Positions 46,482-54,812 of a stretch of 64,000 nucleotides of DNA are shown here, one piece after another. The stretch lies in the NCBI RefSeq assembly GCF_003286075.1, contig NZ_QLUV01000001.1, forward strand, positions 124,001 through 188,000, read 5' to 3'. Source of the stretch: Paracoccus endophyticus. GTDB taxonomy: Bacteria; Pseudomonadota; Alphaproteobacteria; Rhodobacterales; Rhodobacteraceae. A program made the translations under genes and the position numbers. The notes under the pieces were generated by a model, which was not told the DNA's origin, did no database searches, and saw only the letters and a program-made list of their open reading frames with translations. Position 1 is the stretch's first letter, and each line of letters opens with the position of its first letter.

Positions 46482-47410
46482 TCGAAGCCGCGATGATCTG
46501 GAACGAGCCGAACAACAAGTCCCATTGGGACCCCGAACTCGACCCGGACTGGTCGAGCTTCGGCCAGTGCGTGCGGCTTGCGGGGCAGGCGATCCGCGAC
46601 GTGAACCCCGCCGTGACCCGCGTGCTGGGCGGCATGTCGCCCATCGACCCGCTGTGGGTGCAGCGGATGGCGGGCCACGGCGCGCTGGACCATGTGGACG
46701 TGGTGGCGGTCCACGGCTTTCCGCTGGACTGGAACCTGTGGTCGATCCACGACTGGCCCGCCAAGGTGGCCGAGATCGAGGCCGTGACGGACAAGCCCGT
46801 CTGGGTGACCGAGGTCGGCGTCGGCAGCTTCGGCGCGGAAGAGGTGCAGACATTCGGCGTCCAGAGGACCGCCGAACTGCTGGTCGGCCGCGTGCCGCGC
46901 ATCTTCTGGTATTCGCTGTTCGACCTGCCGCAGGAATGGGGCGCGACGACGCGCCACCGCGAGGCCGAGGGGTCGTCCTATTACCGCCATTTCTACATGG
47001 GCCTGATCCGCGCCGACGGCACGCCCAAGCCCGCGCTGGACGCCTATGCCCCCCACGCCGCCGACATGGGCCTGATGCAGTGGTTCCACTACCAGGACCC
47101 GCGCCTTGACGACGCCGTGGCCTGGATGAAGCGGCTGGGCGTGCGCCACCTGCGCACGGGCCTGTCGTGGGCCGACAGCTTCCGCCCCGACGCGCTGGGC
47201 TGGTTCGACCGGCAGATGGAGGCGCTGGCCGATTTCGACACCACCGTGACCTTCTGCTTCACGCCCGAGCATCTCGGCCCCGGCGCGCATCACACCAGCC
47301 CGCCGCACGAGCCCCAGCAGTTCGCGGATTTCTGCGCCGCGATGATCGAACGCTACGCTCCGGCCCGCGCCGTCCTGGCCCCCGCCGCCCCCGAGGCTGC
47401 CCTGACGTGA
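46478..47410 (+). CDS. beta-xylosidase-like glycoside hydrolase, apparently circularly permuted
   Basis: 310 aa from a TTG with GAGGAG eight bases upstream. Clan GH-A motifs are present in a rotated order: acid/base NEP at residues 9-11 (IWNEPNNKSHWD), nucleophile Glu112 in WVTEVGVGSFG, RIFWYSLFDL (strand 8) near 141, then GVRHLRTGLSW (strand 1) at 221-231 and FDTTVTFCFTPEHLGP (strand 2) at 253-268, HHTSPP at 271-276 and the strand-3 helix at the end. Strands 4-8 thus precede 1-3. It should cleave a beta-glycoside, perhaps xyloside. No signal peptide, so it acts in the cytoplasm. Overlaps the methyltransferase stop. Confidence 0.78.
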   Translation: MIEAAMIWNEPNNKSHWDPELDPDWSSFGQCVRLAGQAIRDVNPAVTRVLGGMSPIDPLWVQRMAGHGALDHVDVVAVHGFPLDWNLWSIHDWPAKVAEIEAVTDKPVWVTEVGVGSFGAEEVQTFGVQRTAELLVGRVPRIFWYSLFDLPQEWGATTRHREAEGSSYYRHFYMGLIRADGTPKPALDAYAPHAADMGLMQWFHYQDPRLDDAVAWMKRLGVRHLRTGLSWADSFRPDALGWFDRQMEALADFDTTVTFCFTPEHLGPGAHHTSPPHEPQQFADFCAAMIERYAPARAVLAPAAPEAALT

Positions 47411-47418
47411 AGGACGCC

Positions 47419-48540
47419 ATGACCGACGCCCGGAAACCCATCAACATCGCCCTCATCGGCGTCGGCAACTGCGCCAGTTCCCTTGTGCAGGGGCTGGCGC
47501 ATTACGCGGGCCGGAACGACGCGTCGGGGCTGATGCACCAGGACCTTGGCGGCTATCGCGCGGGCGACATCCGCGTGGTGGCGGCCTGGGACATCGACGC
47601 GCGCAAGGTCGGCCGCGACGTGGCGCAGGCGATCTTCGCGCCCCCGAACTGCACGGCGGTCTTCGCGCCGGACGTGCCGGACACGGGCGCCGTGGTCCGC
47701 ATGGGCCGGCTGCTGGACGGCGTGGCCGAGCACATGGCCGACCACCCCGAGGCGCGCACCTTCGTCCCCTCGGACGCGCCCCAGCCCTCGCGCGAGGACG
47801 TCGTGCAGGCGCTGCGCGCGGCGCAGGTGGACGTGCTGATGAACTATCTGCCCGTCGGCAGCCAGCAGGCGACCGAGTTCTATGCCGAATGCGCGCTGGA
47901 TGCGGGCGTGGCCTTCGTCAACAACATCCCCGTCTTCATCGCCTCGGACCCGGTCTGGGCCGAGCGGTTCCGCGCGGCGGGCGTGCCGATCATCGGCGAC
48001 GACATCAAGGCCCAGCTGGGCGCGACCATCGTGCACCGCGTGCTGACCGACCTGTTTGCCAAGCGGGGCGTCAAGCTCTGCCGGACCTATCAGCTGAACA
48101 CCGGCGGCAACACCGATTTTCTGAACATGGCCAACCGCAAGCGGCTGGAAAGCAAGAAGATCTCCAAGACCGAGGCCGTGCAGGCCGTCGCCGCCGAACG
48201 CATCGCGGACGAGAACATCCACGTCGGCCCGTCCGATTACGTGGCCTGGCAGAACGACAACAAGGTCTGCTTCCTGCGGATGGAGGGCGAGCTGTTCGGC
48301 GGCGTCCCCATGAACCTGGAACTGCGCCTGTCGGTCGAGGACAGCCCCAATTCCGCCGGCGTCGCCATCGACATGATCCGCTGCGCGGCCATCGCGCTGG
48401 ACCGCGGCCTTGCCGGCCCGGTCGAGGCGCCGGCGGCGTGGTTCTGCAAGCACCCGCCGCGCCAGATGACCGACGACCAGGCCTATGAGGCGGTCGAGGC
48501 CTTCATCGGCGACTTGCCCGTGGCCGCGCCCGCATCGTGA
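47419..48540 (+). CDS. ino1: inositol-3-phosphate synthase
   Basis: 373 aa. NAD-dependent isomerisation and cyclisation of glucose-6-phosphate to myo-inositol-3-phosphate. Motifs: IALIGVGNCASSLVQGL (NAD loop), VAAWDIDARKVGRDV, GDDIKAQLGATIVHRVL, CRTYQLNTGGNTDFLNM and SDYVAWQNDNKVCFLRMEG. The length and wording are those of the actinobacterial-type enzyme. ATG 47419 is preceded by AAGGA. It ends by overlapping, tail to tail, the DUF1003 gene by 58 bases. Inositol made here would feed the glycan locus. Confidence 0.94.
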   Translation: MTDARKPINIALIGVGNCASSLVQGLAHYAGRNDASGLMHQDLGGYRAGDIRVVAAWDIDARKVGRDVAQAIFAPPNCTAVFAPDVPDTGAVVRMGRLLDGVAEHMADHPEARTFVPSDAPQPSREDVVQALRAAQVDVLMNYLPVGSQQATEFYAECALDAGVAFVNNIPVFIASDPVWAERFRAAGVPIIGDDIKAQLGATIVHRVLTDLFAKRGVKLCRTYQLNTGGNTDFLNMANRKRLESKKISKTEAVQAVAAERIADENIHVGPSDYVAWQNDNKVCFLRMEGELFGGVPMNLELRLSVEDSPNSAGVAIDMIRCAAIALDRGLAGPVEAPAAWFCKHPPRQMTDDQAYEAVEAFIGDLPVAAPAS

Positions 48541-49094
48541 GTGCCGGGATGACCGGGGGCGCCGCCGTCCTCACCGCCGATGTCCTCGAGCGCGTCAAGG
48601 ACCTGCTCGGGATCGACGTTCTTCTCGACCTCCTCGGCCGCGTCCCGGTCGATCTGCACGTCCAGCTTTTCGGCCATCGCGTGGATCACGGCGGCAAGCT
48701 TGGTCAGCTCGTCCTCGGTCAGCAGGCTGACATGCAGGGTAAAGTCGGCGCGGGCGTCGGCGCGCTGTTCCTCGCGCCGCTGGTTCATCAGCACGAACAG
48801 CGACAAAAAGATCGCCTCGGTGGACGCGACCGAGCCGATCATGCCCAGCCCCTCGCCGAAGGGCACGGGAAGGGGGATCAGGTCGGTCAGCACCAGCAGC
48901 AGGCCGCCGTAAAAGACGATATGCAGGACGATGAAGGTCATCGAGCCCGCGATGCGGGTGATGGCTTCGGCGACCTTGTCGCTCAGCGGGGCTTTCGCGT
49001 CCTCCTGCCGGCGGCGGGCGACCATCCGGGCGATGTTGCTGGTCAGTTGCTCCTTCATGCCGTCGCCGGCGGGAACGGGGTCTTCTCGGTCCAT
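48483..49094 (-). CDS. DUF1003 family membrane protein
   Basis: 203 aa. Two hydrophobic helices (ITRIAGSMTFIVLHIVFYGGLLLVL and MIGSVASTEAIFLSLFVLM, about residues 45-70 and 83-102) separated by LIPLPVPFGEGL, with the RREEQRADARADFTLHVSLLTEDELTKL segment typical of DUF1003. ATG 49094 has GGAAAGG upstream. Its 3' end overlaps ino1 tail-to-tail. The family is linked to magnesium/other transport only loosely; function unknown. Not part of the glycan logic by sequence. Confidence 0.82.
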   Translation of the reverse strand: MDREDPVPAGDGMKEQLTSNIARMVARRRQEDAKAPLSDKVAEAITRIAGSMTFIVLHIVFYGGLLLVLTDLIPLPVPFGEGLGMIGSVASTEAIFLSLFVLMNQRREEQRADARADFTLHVSLLTEDELTKLAAVIHAMAEKLDVQIDRDAAEEVEKNVDPEQVLDALEDIGGEDGGAPGHPGTHDAGAATGKSPMKASTAS

Positions 49095-49159
49095 GACAGC
49101 CTTTCCAATCCTGCCTTGCACAAGGAACCGCCAGGCCGGTCGGTTCCGGGAGACGACAG

Positions 49160-50125
49160 ATGACACAGACCATGCGCGCGGCCGTCCTTGAGGGACCGCA
49201 GCGGTTTTCCGTGACGCGGGTGCCGGTGCCCGCGCCCGGCCCCGGCGAGGTGCTGATCCGGCTGGAAGGCTGCGGCGTCTGCGCCTCCAACGTCGAGCCG
49301 TGGCAGGGCCAGCCCTGGTCCACCTGGCCGGGCGCGCCGGGCGGCATGGGGCACGAGGCCTGGGGGCGCATCGCCGCGCTGGGCGAGGGGGTTAAGGGGC
49401 TGTCGGTGGGCGACCGCGTGACGGCGCTGACCGAACGGTCCTATGCGGACTATGACGTGGCGCCCGCCGACAGGGTGGTGGCGCTGCCCGGCGGGCTGGA
49501 CGGGATGCCGGCTCCGGGCGAACCCGTGGCCTGCGCCTTCAACATCTTCGCGCGGTCCGACATCCGCCCCGGCCAGACGGTGGTGATCGTCGGCATCGGC
49601 TTTCTCGGCGCGATCCTGACGCGGCTGGCGGCCGACGCGGGCGCGCGGGTGATCGCCGTGTCGCGGCGGGCCGAGACGCTGGAGCTTGCCCGCCGCATGG
49701 GCGCGGCCGAGACGATCCCGATGGATGACCACTGGCGCATCATCGAGGACGTGCGCGGCCTGACCCAAGGCCGCATGGCCGAGCGGGTGATCGAATGCGT
49801 GGGCAGGCAGTGGCCCTTGGACCTGGCCGGGGAACTGGTGGCCGAGGGCGGGCGCCTGGTGATCGCGGGCTATCACCAGGACGGGCCGCGTCAGGTCAAC
49901 ATGCAGATGTGGAACTGGAAGGGCATCGACATCGCCAGCGCCCACGAACGCGACCCGGCCGTCCGCATGGCCGGCCTGCGGGCGGCGGTCGAGGCGCTCG
50001 CCTCGGGCCGGCTGGACCTTGGGCCGCTGCTGACCGGCCCCTACGCGCTGGACGATCTCGACGAGGCGCTGGCCGCCACCCGCGACAAGCCGGGCAGTTT
50101 CGTCAAGGCCTGGGTGGCGCTGTGA
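49160..50125 (+). CDS. zinc-type alcohol dehydrogenase (MDR)
   Basis: 321 aa. Medium-chain dehydrogenase: catalytic-site LEGCGVCASNVEPWQG, MGHEAWGRIAALGEGV, and NAD(P)-binding VVIVGIGFLGAILTRLAADAGA. It is shorter than typical because the structural-zinc lobe with four Cys is absent. It oxidises or reduces an unidentified alcohol; in a locus with inositol and xylose enzymes, a polyol or sugar is likely. The stop overlaps the next gene's GTG. Confidence 0.85.
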   Translation: MTQTMRAAVLEGPQRFSVTRVPVPAPGPGEVLIRLEGCGVCASNVEPWQGQPWSTWPGAPGGMGHEAWGRIAALGEGVKGLSVGDRVTALTERSYADYDVAPADRVVALPGGLDGMPAPGEPVACAFNIFARSDIRPGQTVVIVGIGFLGAILTRLAADAGARVIAVSRRAETLELARRMGAAETIPMDDHWRIIEDVRGLTQGRMAERVIECVGRQWPLDLAGELVAEGGRLVIAGYHQDGPRQVNMQMWNWKGIDIASAHERDPAVRMAGLRAAVEALASGRLDLGPLLTGPYALDDLDEALAATRDKPGSFVKAWVAL

Positions 50126-51111
50126 GCGGCCCGCGACTGGGGTTCCTCGGCACCGGCTGGATCGGGCGGCACCGGATGGCGGCGGTCGCCGCGACCGGCC
50201 GGGCCGACATCGTCGCGGTCGCCGAGCCGGACGACGCCAGCGCGGCCGAGGCGCTGGCGCTGGCGCCCGGCGCGCGCCGCGTGGACGGGCTTGACGCGCT
50301 GCTGGCGGCCGGCGTCGATGGGGTGGTGATCGCCACCCCCAGCGCCGCGCACGCCGCGCAATCCATCGCCGCGCTGGACGCGGGCTGCGCGGTGTTCTGC
50401 CAGAAGCCGCTGGGCCGCACGGCGGCCGAGGTCGCGGCGGTGGTCGCCGCCGCCGAGCGGGCCGACCGGCTGCTGAGCGTGGACCTGTCCTATCGCCACA
50501 CGGCGGGGATGCGGGCGATCCGCGACCTGCTGGCGCAGGATGCGCTGGGGCGGGTCTTTGGCGTGGACCTGCTGTTTCACAACGCCTGGGGGCCGGACAA
50601 GCCGTGGTTCTACGACCCCGCGCTGTCGGGCGGGGGCTGCGTGATCGACCTGGGCGTGCATCTGGTGGACCTTGCTTTGTGGGCGCTGGACTGGCCCGAG
50701 GTGACAGGCGTCCACAGCCGGCTGCTGGCCAAGGGCGCGCCGCTGGCCGACCCCGACGCCCAGGTCGAGGATTACGCCATCGCCACGCTGGACCTTGCCG
50801 GCGGCGCCGTGGTCCGGCTGGGCTGTTCCTGGGGGTTGCAGGCCGGGCGGCAGGCGGTGATCGCGGCCGAGTTCTTCGGGACCGAGGGCGGGGCCAGCCT
50901 GCGCAACGTGGACGGCTCGTTCCACGATCTGATCGCCGCGCGCCACCGCCACATCCACGAGGAGCCGCTGTCGTCCCTGCCCGACGACTGGGGCGGGCGG
51001 GCCATCGTGGACTGGCTGGGCACGCTGTGCGATGCGCCGCGCTTTGATCCGCAGGCGCGGCGGCTGGTGGACGTGGCGCGGGTCCTCGACCGCATCTACG
51101 GGCGCGCATGA
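50122..51111 (+). CDS. Gfo/Idh/MocA family oxidoreductase
   Basis: 329 aa from GTG 50122, 4-base overlap with the dehydrogenase. Rossmann start LGFLGTGWIGRHRMAAVAATGR, then CQKPLGRTAAEV with the EKP-type Lys region (here QKP), and the C-terminal GGGCVIDLGVHLVDLALWAL. It oxidises a sugar, inositol or nucleotide sugar with NAD(P). Q rather than E before KP is a small deviation from the common motif. With ino1 nearby, an inositol or inosose step is an attractive inference. Confidence 0.86.
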   Translation: MSGPRLGFLGTGWIGRHRMAAVAATGRADIVAVAEPDDASAAEALALAPGARRVDGLDALLAAGVDGVVIATPSAAHAAQSIAALDAGCAVFCQKPLGRTAAEVAAVVAAAERADRLLSVDLSYRHTAGMRAIRDLLAQDALGRVFGVDLLFHNAWGPDKPWFYDPALSGGGCVIDLGVHLVDLALWALDWPEVTGVHSRLLAKGAPLADPDAQVEDYAIATLDLAGGAVVRLGCSWGLQAGRQAVIAAEFFGTEGGASLRNVDGSFHDLIAARHRHIHEEPLSSLPDDWGGRAIVDWLGTLCDAPRFDPQARRLVDVARVLDRIYGRA

Positions 51112-51113
51112 CG

Positions 51114-51139
51114 AAAGCCCGGCGCGACGGCCGGGCTTT
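51114..51139. terminator. bidirectional intrinsic terminator
   Basis: AAAGCCCGGC (51114-51123), a 6-base loop, GCCGGGCTTT (51130-51139): a 10-bp stem with A tract on one side and T tract on the other, so it can end both the rightward Gfo/Idh unit and the leftward DUF892 gene. Confidence 0.8.
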
Positions 51140-51173
51140 GCAGGGTCGCGGTGGGCGGCGTCGCGCCGACGGG

Positions 51174-51674
51174 TCAGCTTGCCTTGCGGTTCAGCCGCGC
51201 CTCGGCCACCTGGGTCAGCTTGGCGTCGGTGGCGTGCTCTTCGTCCAGCGTCTGCTGCAGAAGGGCGGCCGCGTCGGTGCGCCCCAGTTCCTTGGACCAG
51301 GCGATCAGGGTGCCATAGCGGGTGATCTCGTAATGCTCGACCGCCTGGGCCGAGGCGGCCAGCGCCGCGTCCAGCACCGACTTGTCGGCGATGTCGCCCG
51401 CGATCTCGTTCGATTCCTTGACGATGCCGTCGATGGCCGGGCACTCGGCGCCCTTGGGCGCAAGACCCAGCATTCCGAACACCTGCTCAAGCCGTTGAAT
51501 CTGGCCAAGGGTCTCCTGCAGATGCTGCTCGAACCCCTGCTTCAGCATCGGCTCGGTCGCCATCGACGCCATCTGCGGCAGCGCCTTGGCGATCTGGTTC
51601 TCGGCGTAATAGATGTCCTGCAGGGTGTGGACGTACAGATCTTCAAGCGTGGAAATATTCTGGAACAGCGCCAT
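51174..51674 (-). CDS. ferritin-like DUF892 (YciE/YciF) protein
   Basis: 166 aa, all-helical. Begins MALFQNISTLEDLYVHTLQDIYYAENQI with conserved Glu and His spacing for a di-iron four-helix bundle (LYVHTLQDIYYAENQIAKALP; FEQHLQETLGQIQRLEQVF; VEHYEITRYGTLIAW; LLQQTLDEEHATDAKL). The family responds to general or osmotic stress. It is a single gene reading left towards the bidirectional terminator, not functionally tied to the glycan genes. Confidence 0.9.
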   Translation of the reverse strand: MALFQNISTLEDLYVHTLQDIYYAENQIAKALPQMASMATEPMLKQGFEQHLQETLGQIQRLEQVFGMLGLAPKGAECPAIDGIVKESNEIAGDIADKSVLDAALAASAQAVEHYEITRYGTLIAWSKELGRTDAAALLQQTLDEEHATDAKLTQVAEARLNRKAS

Positions 51675-51857
51675 GATTCACTCCTCTGGGCCATGTCGGG
51701 CGGATACGGGGGGCCGCCCGGTCGCCCCCCTCAACGAGGCCGCTGCCCGATGGTTTCCGGCGGTTAACAAAAGTGGACCTGCCGCAATCGGCTGGACGCG
51801 GGGGCCGGGGACTGGTTCAAGTCGCGGCACACGCCCCGCGACGGACGAGGATTCATC

Positions 51858-52910
51858 ATGCGCGTCGGCGTCCTGACATTCCACCGCTGCATCAACTATG
51901 GCAGCTACTGGCAGGCCCGCTGCCTGGTCGAGGCGGTGGCCGCCCGCGGCCATGACGCCGTGCTGCTGGATCACCAGTCCTGCGCCGTCACCTCGCGCGA
52001 GTGGCGCTATGCGTTCAATCCGCACGCCCCCGACCGCAGCGGCCGCGCCGACCTGCGCCTGTACGGGGCCAAGCTGCGCCGGTTCCTGGACGCGCAGGCC
52101 GCCCTGCCGCTGTCGGCGCCCTTTCCGCTGGACGATCCCGGCCGGATGCCCCCGGTCGATCTGGCCCTGATCGGCAGCGACGAGGTCTTCAACCTGCGCC
52201 ACCCCTGGTACGGCGGAAAGCCGCTGTTCTGGGGCGCGGGGCTGAACGCCGCGCGGGTCGCCAGCTATGCCGCAAGCTTTGGCAGCCACGATGCCGACTG
52301 GGGCATCGACGGGCACTGGGCAGGGCTGCTGCGCGGGCTGGACCGCATTTCGGTGCGCGACGACAACAGCCTGCGGCTGGTCCGCGCGGCGGCGGGGCTG
52401 GACCCCGCGCTGGTGCTGGACCCGGTGCTGCTGTCGCCCCCCAGGGTCGCGCCGGCCCCTGATGCGGGCGGCTATGTGCTGGTCTATGGCCACCATCTGC
52501 CGGACTGGTTCGCCGCGCGCGTGCAGGCGGCGGCGCGACGGCGGGGGTTGCGCACGCTCAGCGTGGGCTATCGCGCCGACTGGGCGGACGAGAACCGGCT
52601 GGACGCCGGCCCGGTCGAGTTCGCGGCCCTGGTCGCCGGGGCCGAGGCGGTGGCCACGACCTATTTCCACGGCTGCTGCTTTGCGCTGGTGAACGGCAAG
52701 CCGCTGGTCTGCGCGCCGTCGGATTACCGCTGGAACAAGGTCCGCGACCTGACCGCGCTGCTGGGGGCGGAACGGCACCTGACATTCGCCGAAAGCGATC
52801 CCGCGCAGGTGGACGCGCTGCTGGGCGCGCCGCTGTCGCCGGCGGTGACAGGGCGGCTGGCCAGCCTGCGGGCGCAGTCGGCGGCGTGGCTGGACGGGGT
52901 GCTGGCCGCA
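51858..52910 (+). CDS. polysaccharide pyruvyl transferase family protein
   Basis: 351 aa. Begins MRVGVLTFHRCINYGSYWQAR, the family start, and carries VDLALIGSDEVFNLRHPWYGG, a central helix-strand region RISVRDDNSLRLVRAAAGLDP and TTYFHGCCFALVNGKPLVCAP near the C-terminus, where the family has its H-G/S box. It adds pyruvate ketals, or another acid group, to polysaccharide units. Stop and next ATG overlap by 4 bases (feature end given at the last sense base before overlap ambiguity; stop is TGA 52911-52913). Leading gene of the second cluster. Confidence 0.85.
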
Positions 52911-54412
52911 TGACGCCGCCCCCTGCCCGCCCGCCGCGCGCTGCCCCGGCCGACACCGGCACGGTTTGCGCCCGTGGGGGCCAGGCCTGCCCCGCCCCCG
53001 TCGGCCCTGCCCCCGCCAGCCCCCCTCCGGTCAGCCCGCGCCAGATCAGGCGCGCCGGGCTGTGCATCGGCTGCGGGTCCTGCGCGGTGGGACAGGGCGC
53101 GCGCGGCGTGGGCATGGGCTGGGACGCGCTGGGGCAGATCAGGCCGCACGGCCCCGCCGGGTGGGACCGCAGGCCCGACCCCGCCTTCTCGGCCCGCTGC
53201 CCGTTCTCGCCCGCCGCCGCGAACGAGGACGCGATCGCCGCCGTCCGGTTTCCCGACGCGCCCCGGCACGACGACCGCATCGGGCGGCACATCGCCTGCC
53301 ATGTCGGCGCGGTGGCCGAGCCGCCGTTCCGCGACCGGGGCAGCTCGGGCGGGCTGACCAGCTGGGTCGCGGCCGAGCTGATGGCGCGGGGCGACATCGA
53401 CGGCGTGCTGCACGTCCATCCGGGCGCGCCCGGCGAGCCGTTCTTCGGCTATCGCATCGCCCGCACGCCCGAGGCGCTGCTGGACGGGGCGCGGTCGCGG
53501 TATCATCCCGTGCATCTGGCGCAGGTTCTGGACGAGGTGCGGGCGGTGCCGGGCCGCTACGCCGTCGTGGGCATCCCCTGCTTCATCAAGGCCGTGCATC
53601 TGGCGCGCGCGCAGGACCCGGTGCTGGCCGAACGCCTGACCGTCACGCTGGGGCTGTTCTGCGGCCACATGAAAAGCGCCCGCTTCGCCACCAGTTTCGC
53701 CTGGCAGATGGGCGTCGATCCCGCGCGGGTGCGCGCCGTCGAATACCGCCGCAAGGACCCGGCGCGGCCCGCCAATGTCTATACCGCCGAGCTGACGCTG
53801 GACGACGGCAGCACGGTGATGCGCGACTGGTGGAACCTGGCCGACGGCGACTGGGGCGCCGGGTATTTCCAGAACAGCGCCTGCAACTTCTGCGACGACG
53901 TGGTGGCGGAAACCGCCGATGCCAGCTTTGGCGACGCCTGGGTCGAGCCCTATTCCTCGGACGGACGCGGCACCAACGTGATGGTCGTGCGCGCGCCCCG
54001 CATCCAGGCGCTGGTCGAGGCGGGGCTTGCGGACGGCCGGCTGGACCTTGCGCCCGTGGACGCCGCGTTCATCGTGGCGACCCAGGCCGCCGGGTTCCGC
54101 CAGCGGCGCGAGGGGCTGGCCTATCGCCTGACCTGGTCGCGCCGCGGGCTGCGGCCCGTCAAGCGGGTGGCGCCGTCCCGCGCGGGCCTGTCGGCGCGCC
54201 GTCGCGCGGTCTATCGCAGCCGGGCCGCGATCAGCGCCTGGTCGCACCGCATGGCGCGGCTGGCCGCCGTGACGGGGCGGCCGGGCCTTTATGTCGGCTG
54301 GGCGCGGCGCGCCTATGCCGTCTACGAGGCGTTGACCTATCGCCGCGGCCCGCTGGCCCCCCTGTTCGACCGCATCGAGCGGCGGCTGGGTCTGCGGCCG
54401 GACCCGGACTGA
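52910..54412 (+). CDS. coenzyme F420 hydrogenase/dehydrogenase beta-subunit (FrhB) family protein
   Basis: 500 aa. The N-terminal 50 residues are Pro/Ala-rich. A ferredoxin-like site CIGCGSC (near residue 53-59) with ARCPFSP further on can hold a 4Fe-4S cluster. The FrhB core follows: RDRGSSGGLTSWVAAELMARGDIDGV, GIPCFIKAVHLARA, GLFCGHMKSARFATSFAWQMG and ACNFCDDVVAETADASFGDAW. In polysaccharide loci such proteins accompany pyruvyl transferases and probably donate electrons to a sugar or polymer modification; the exact reaction is unknown. C-terminal 90 residues are basic. Overlaps the pyruvyl transferase gene. Confidence 0.82.
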   Translation: MTPPPARPPRAAPADTGTVCARGGQACPAPVGPAPASPPPVSPRQIRRAGLCIGCGSCAVGQGARGVGMGWDALGQIRPHGPAGWDRRPDPAFSARCPFSPAAANEDAIAAVRFPDAPRHDDRIGRHIACHVGAVAEPPFRDRGSSGGLTSWVAAELMARGDIDGVLHVHPGAPGEPFFGYRIARTPEALLDGARSRYHPVHLAQVLDEVRAVPGRYAVVGIPCFIKAVHLARAQDPVLAERLTVTLGLFCGHMKSARFATSFAWQMGVDPARVRAVEYRRKDPARPANVYTAELTLDDGSTVMRDWWNLADGDWGAGYFQNSACNFCDDVVAETADASFGDAWVEPYSSDGRGTNVMVVRAPRIQALVEAGLADGRLDLAPVDAAFIVATQAAGFRQRREGLAYRLTWSRRGLRPVKRVAPSRAGLSARRRAVYRSRAAISAWSHRMARLAAVTGRPGLYVGWARRAYAVYEALTYRRGPLAPLFDRIERRLGLRPDPD

Positions 54413-54812
54413 ATCGCCGGGCGCGCGGCCGCCTCCCGCTGTGCGGCCGGCATGTCGGGACCCCGGGCGGCGTCCGGGTGCGGGCGCCGCAAGCGGACGC
54501 CGTCCCCGGCCCCATGGGCGACCCGCCCCGGCCCTGCCCGTCCGCCCGTCCGCCCGTCCGCCCGGCCCCGGGGCGCGTGCCACAGGTCCCCTTCGCCGGT
54601 CGCGCGGCACGGACAACCGTGCAGGCCGGCCGGAATGACACAGCCGGGCACGCGGTGTGCTCGCTCAGGTTTGATAGGCCTGCGCCGGTCTCTATATGGC
54701 GCCCAGGCCGCCGATGGCCGAAATCCCTGTTCGGACCCCCTGCCGCATCCACGTGCCACGCGGCCGGCGGCAGCACGGGGGCCTGTCGAATGGGTTTATA
54801 CGGGGAATGACC
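54413..54812. other. non-coding gap before the N-acyltransferase gene
   Basis: About 400 bp without a supported gene. It contains an 8-bp tandem repeat and, near its right end, a less GC-rich stretch (about 54655-54810, with gtttgataggcctgcgccggtctctatatgg) that may hold the promoter of the three-gene unit downstream. Confidence 0.45.
54537..54564 (+). repeat. 8-bp tandem repeat, 3.5 units
   Basis: cccgtccg repeated perfectly at 54537, 54545 and 54553, then a half unit. It lies in the gap before the N-acyltransferase gene. Confidence 0.8.
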
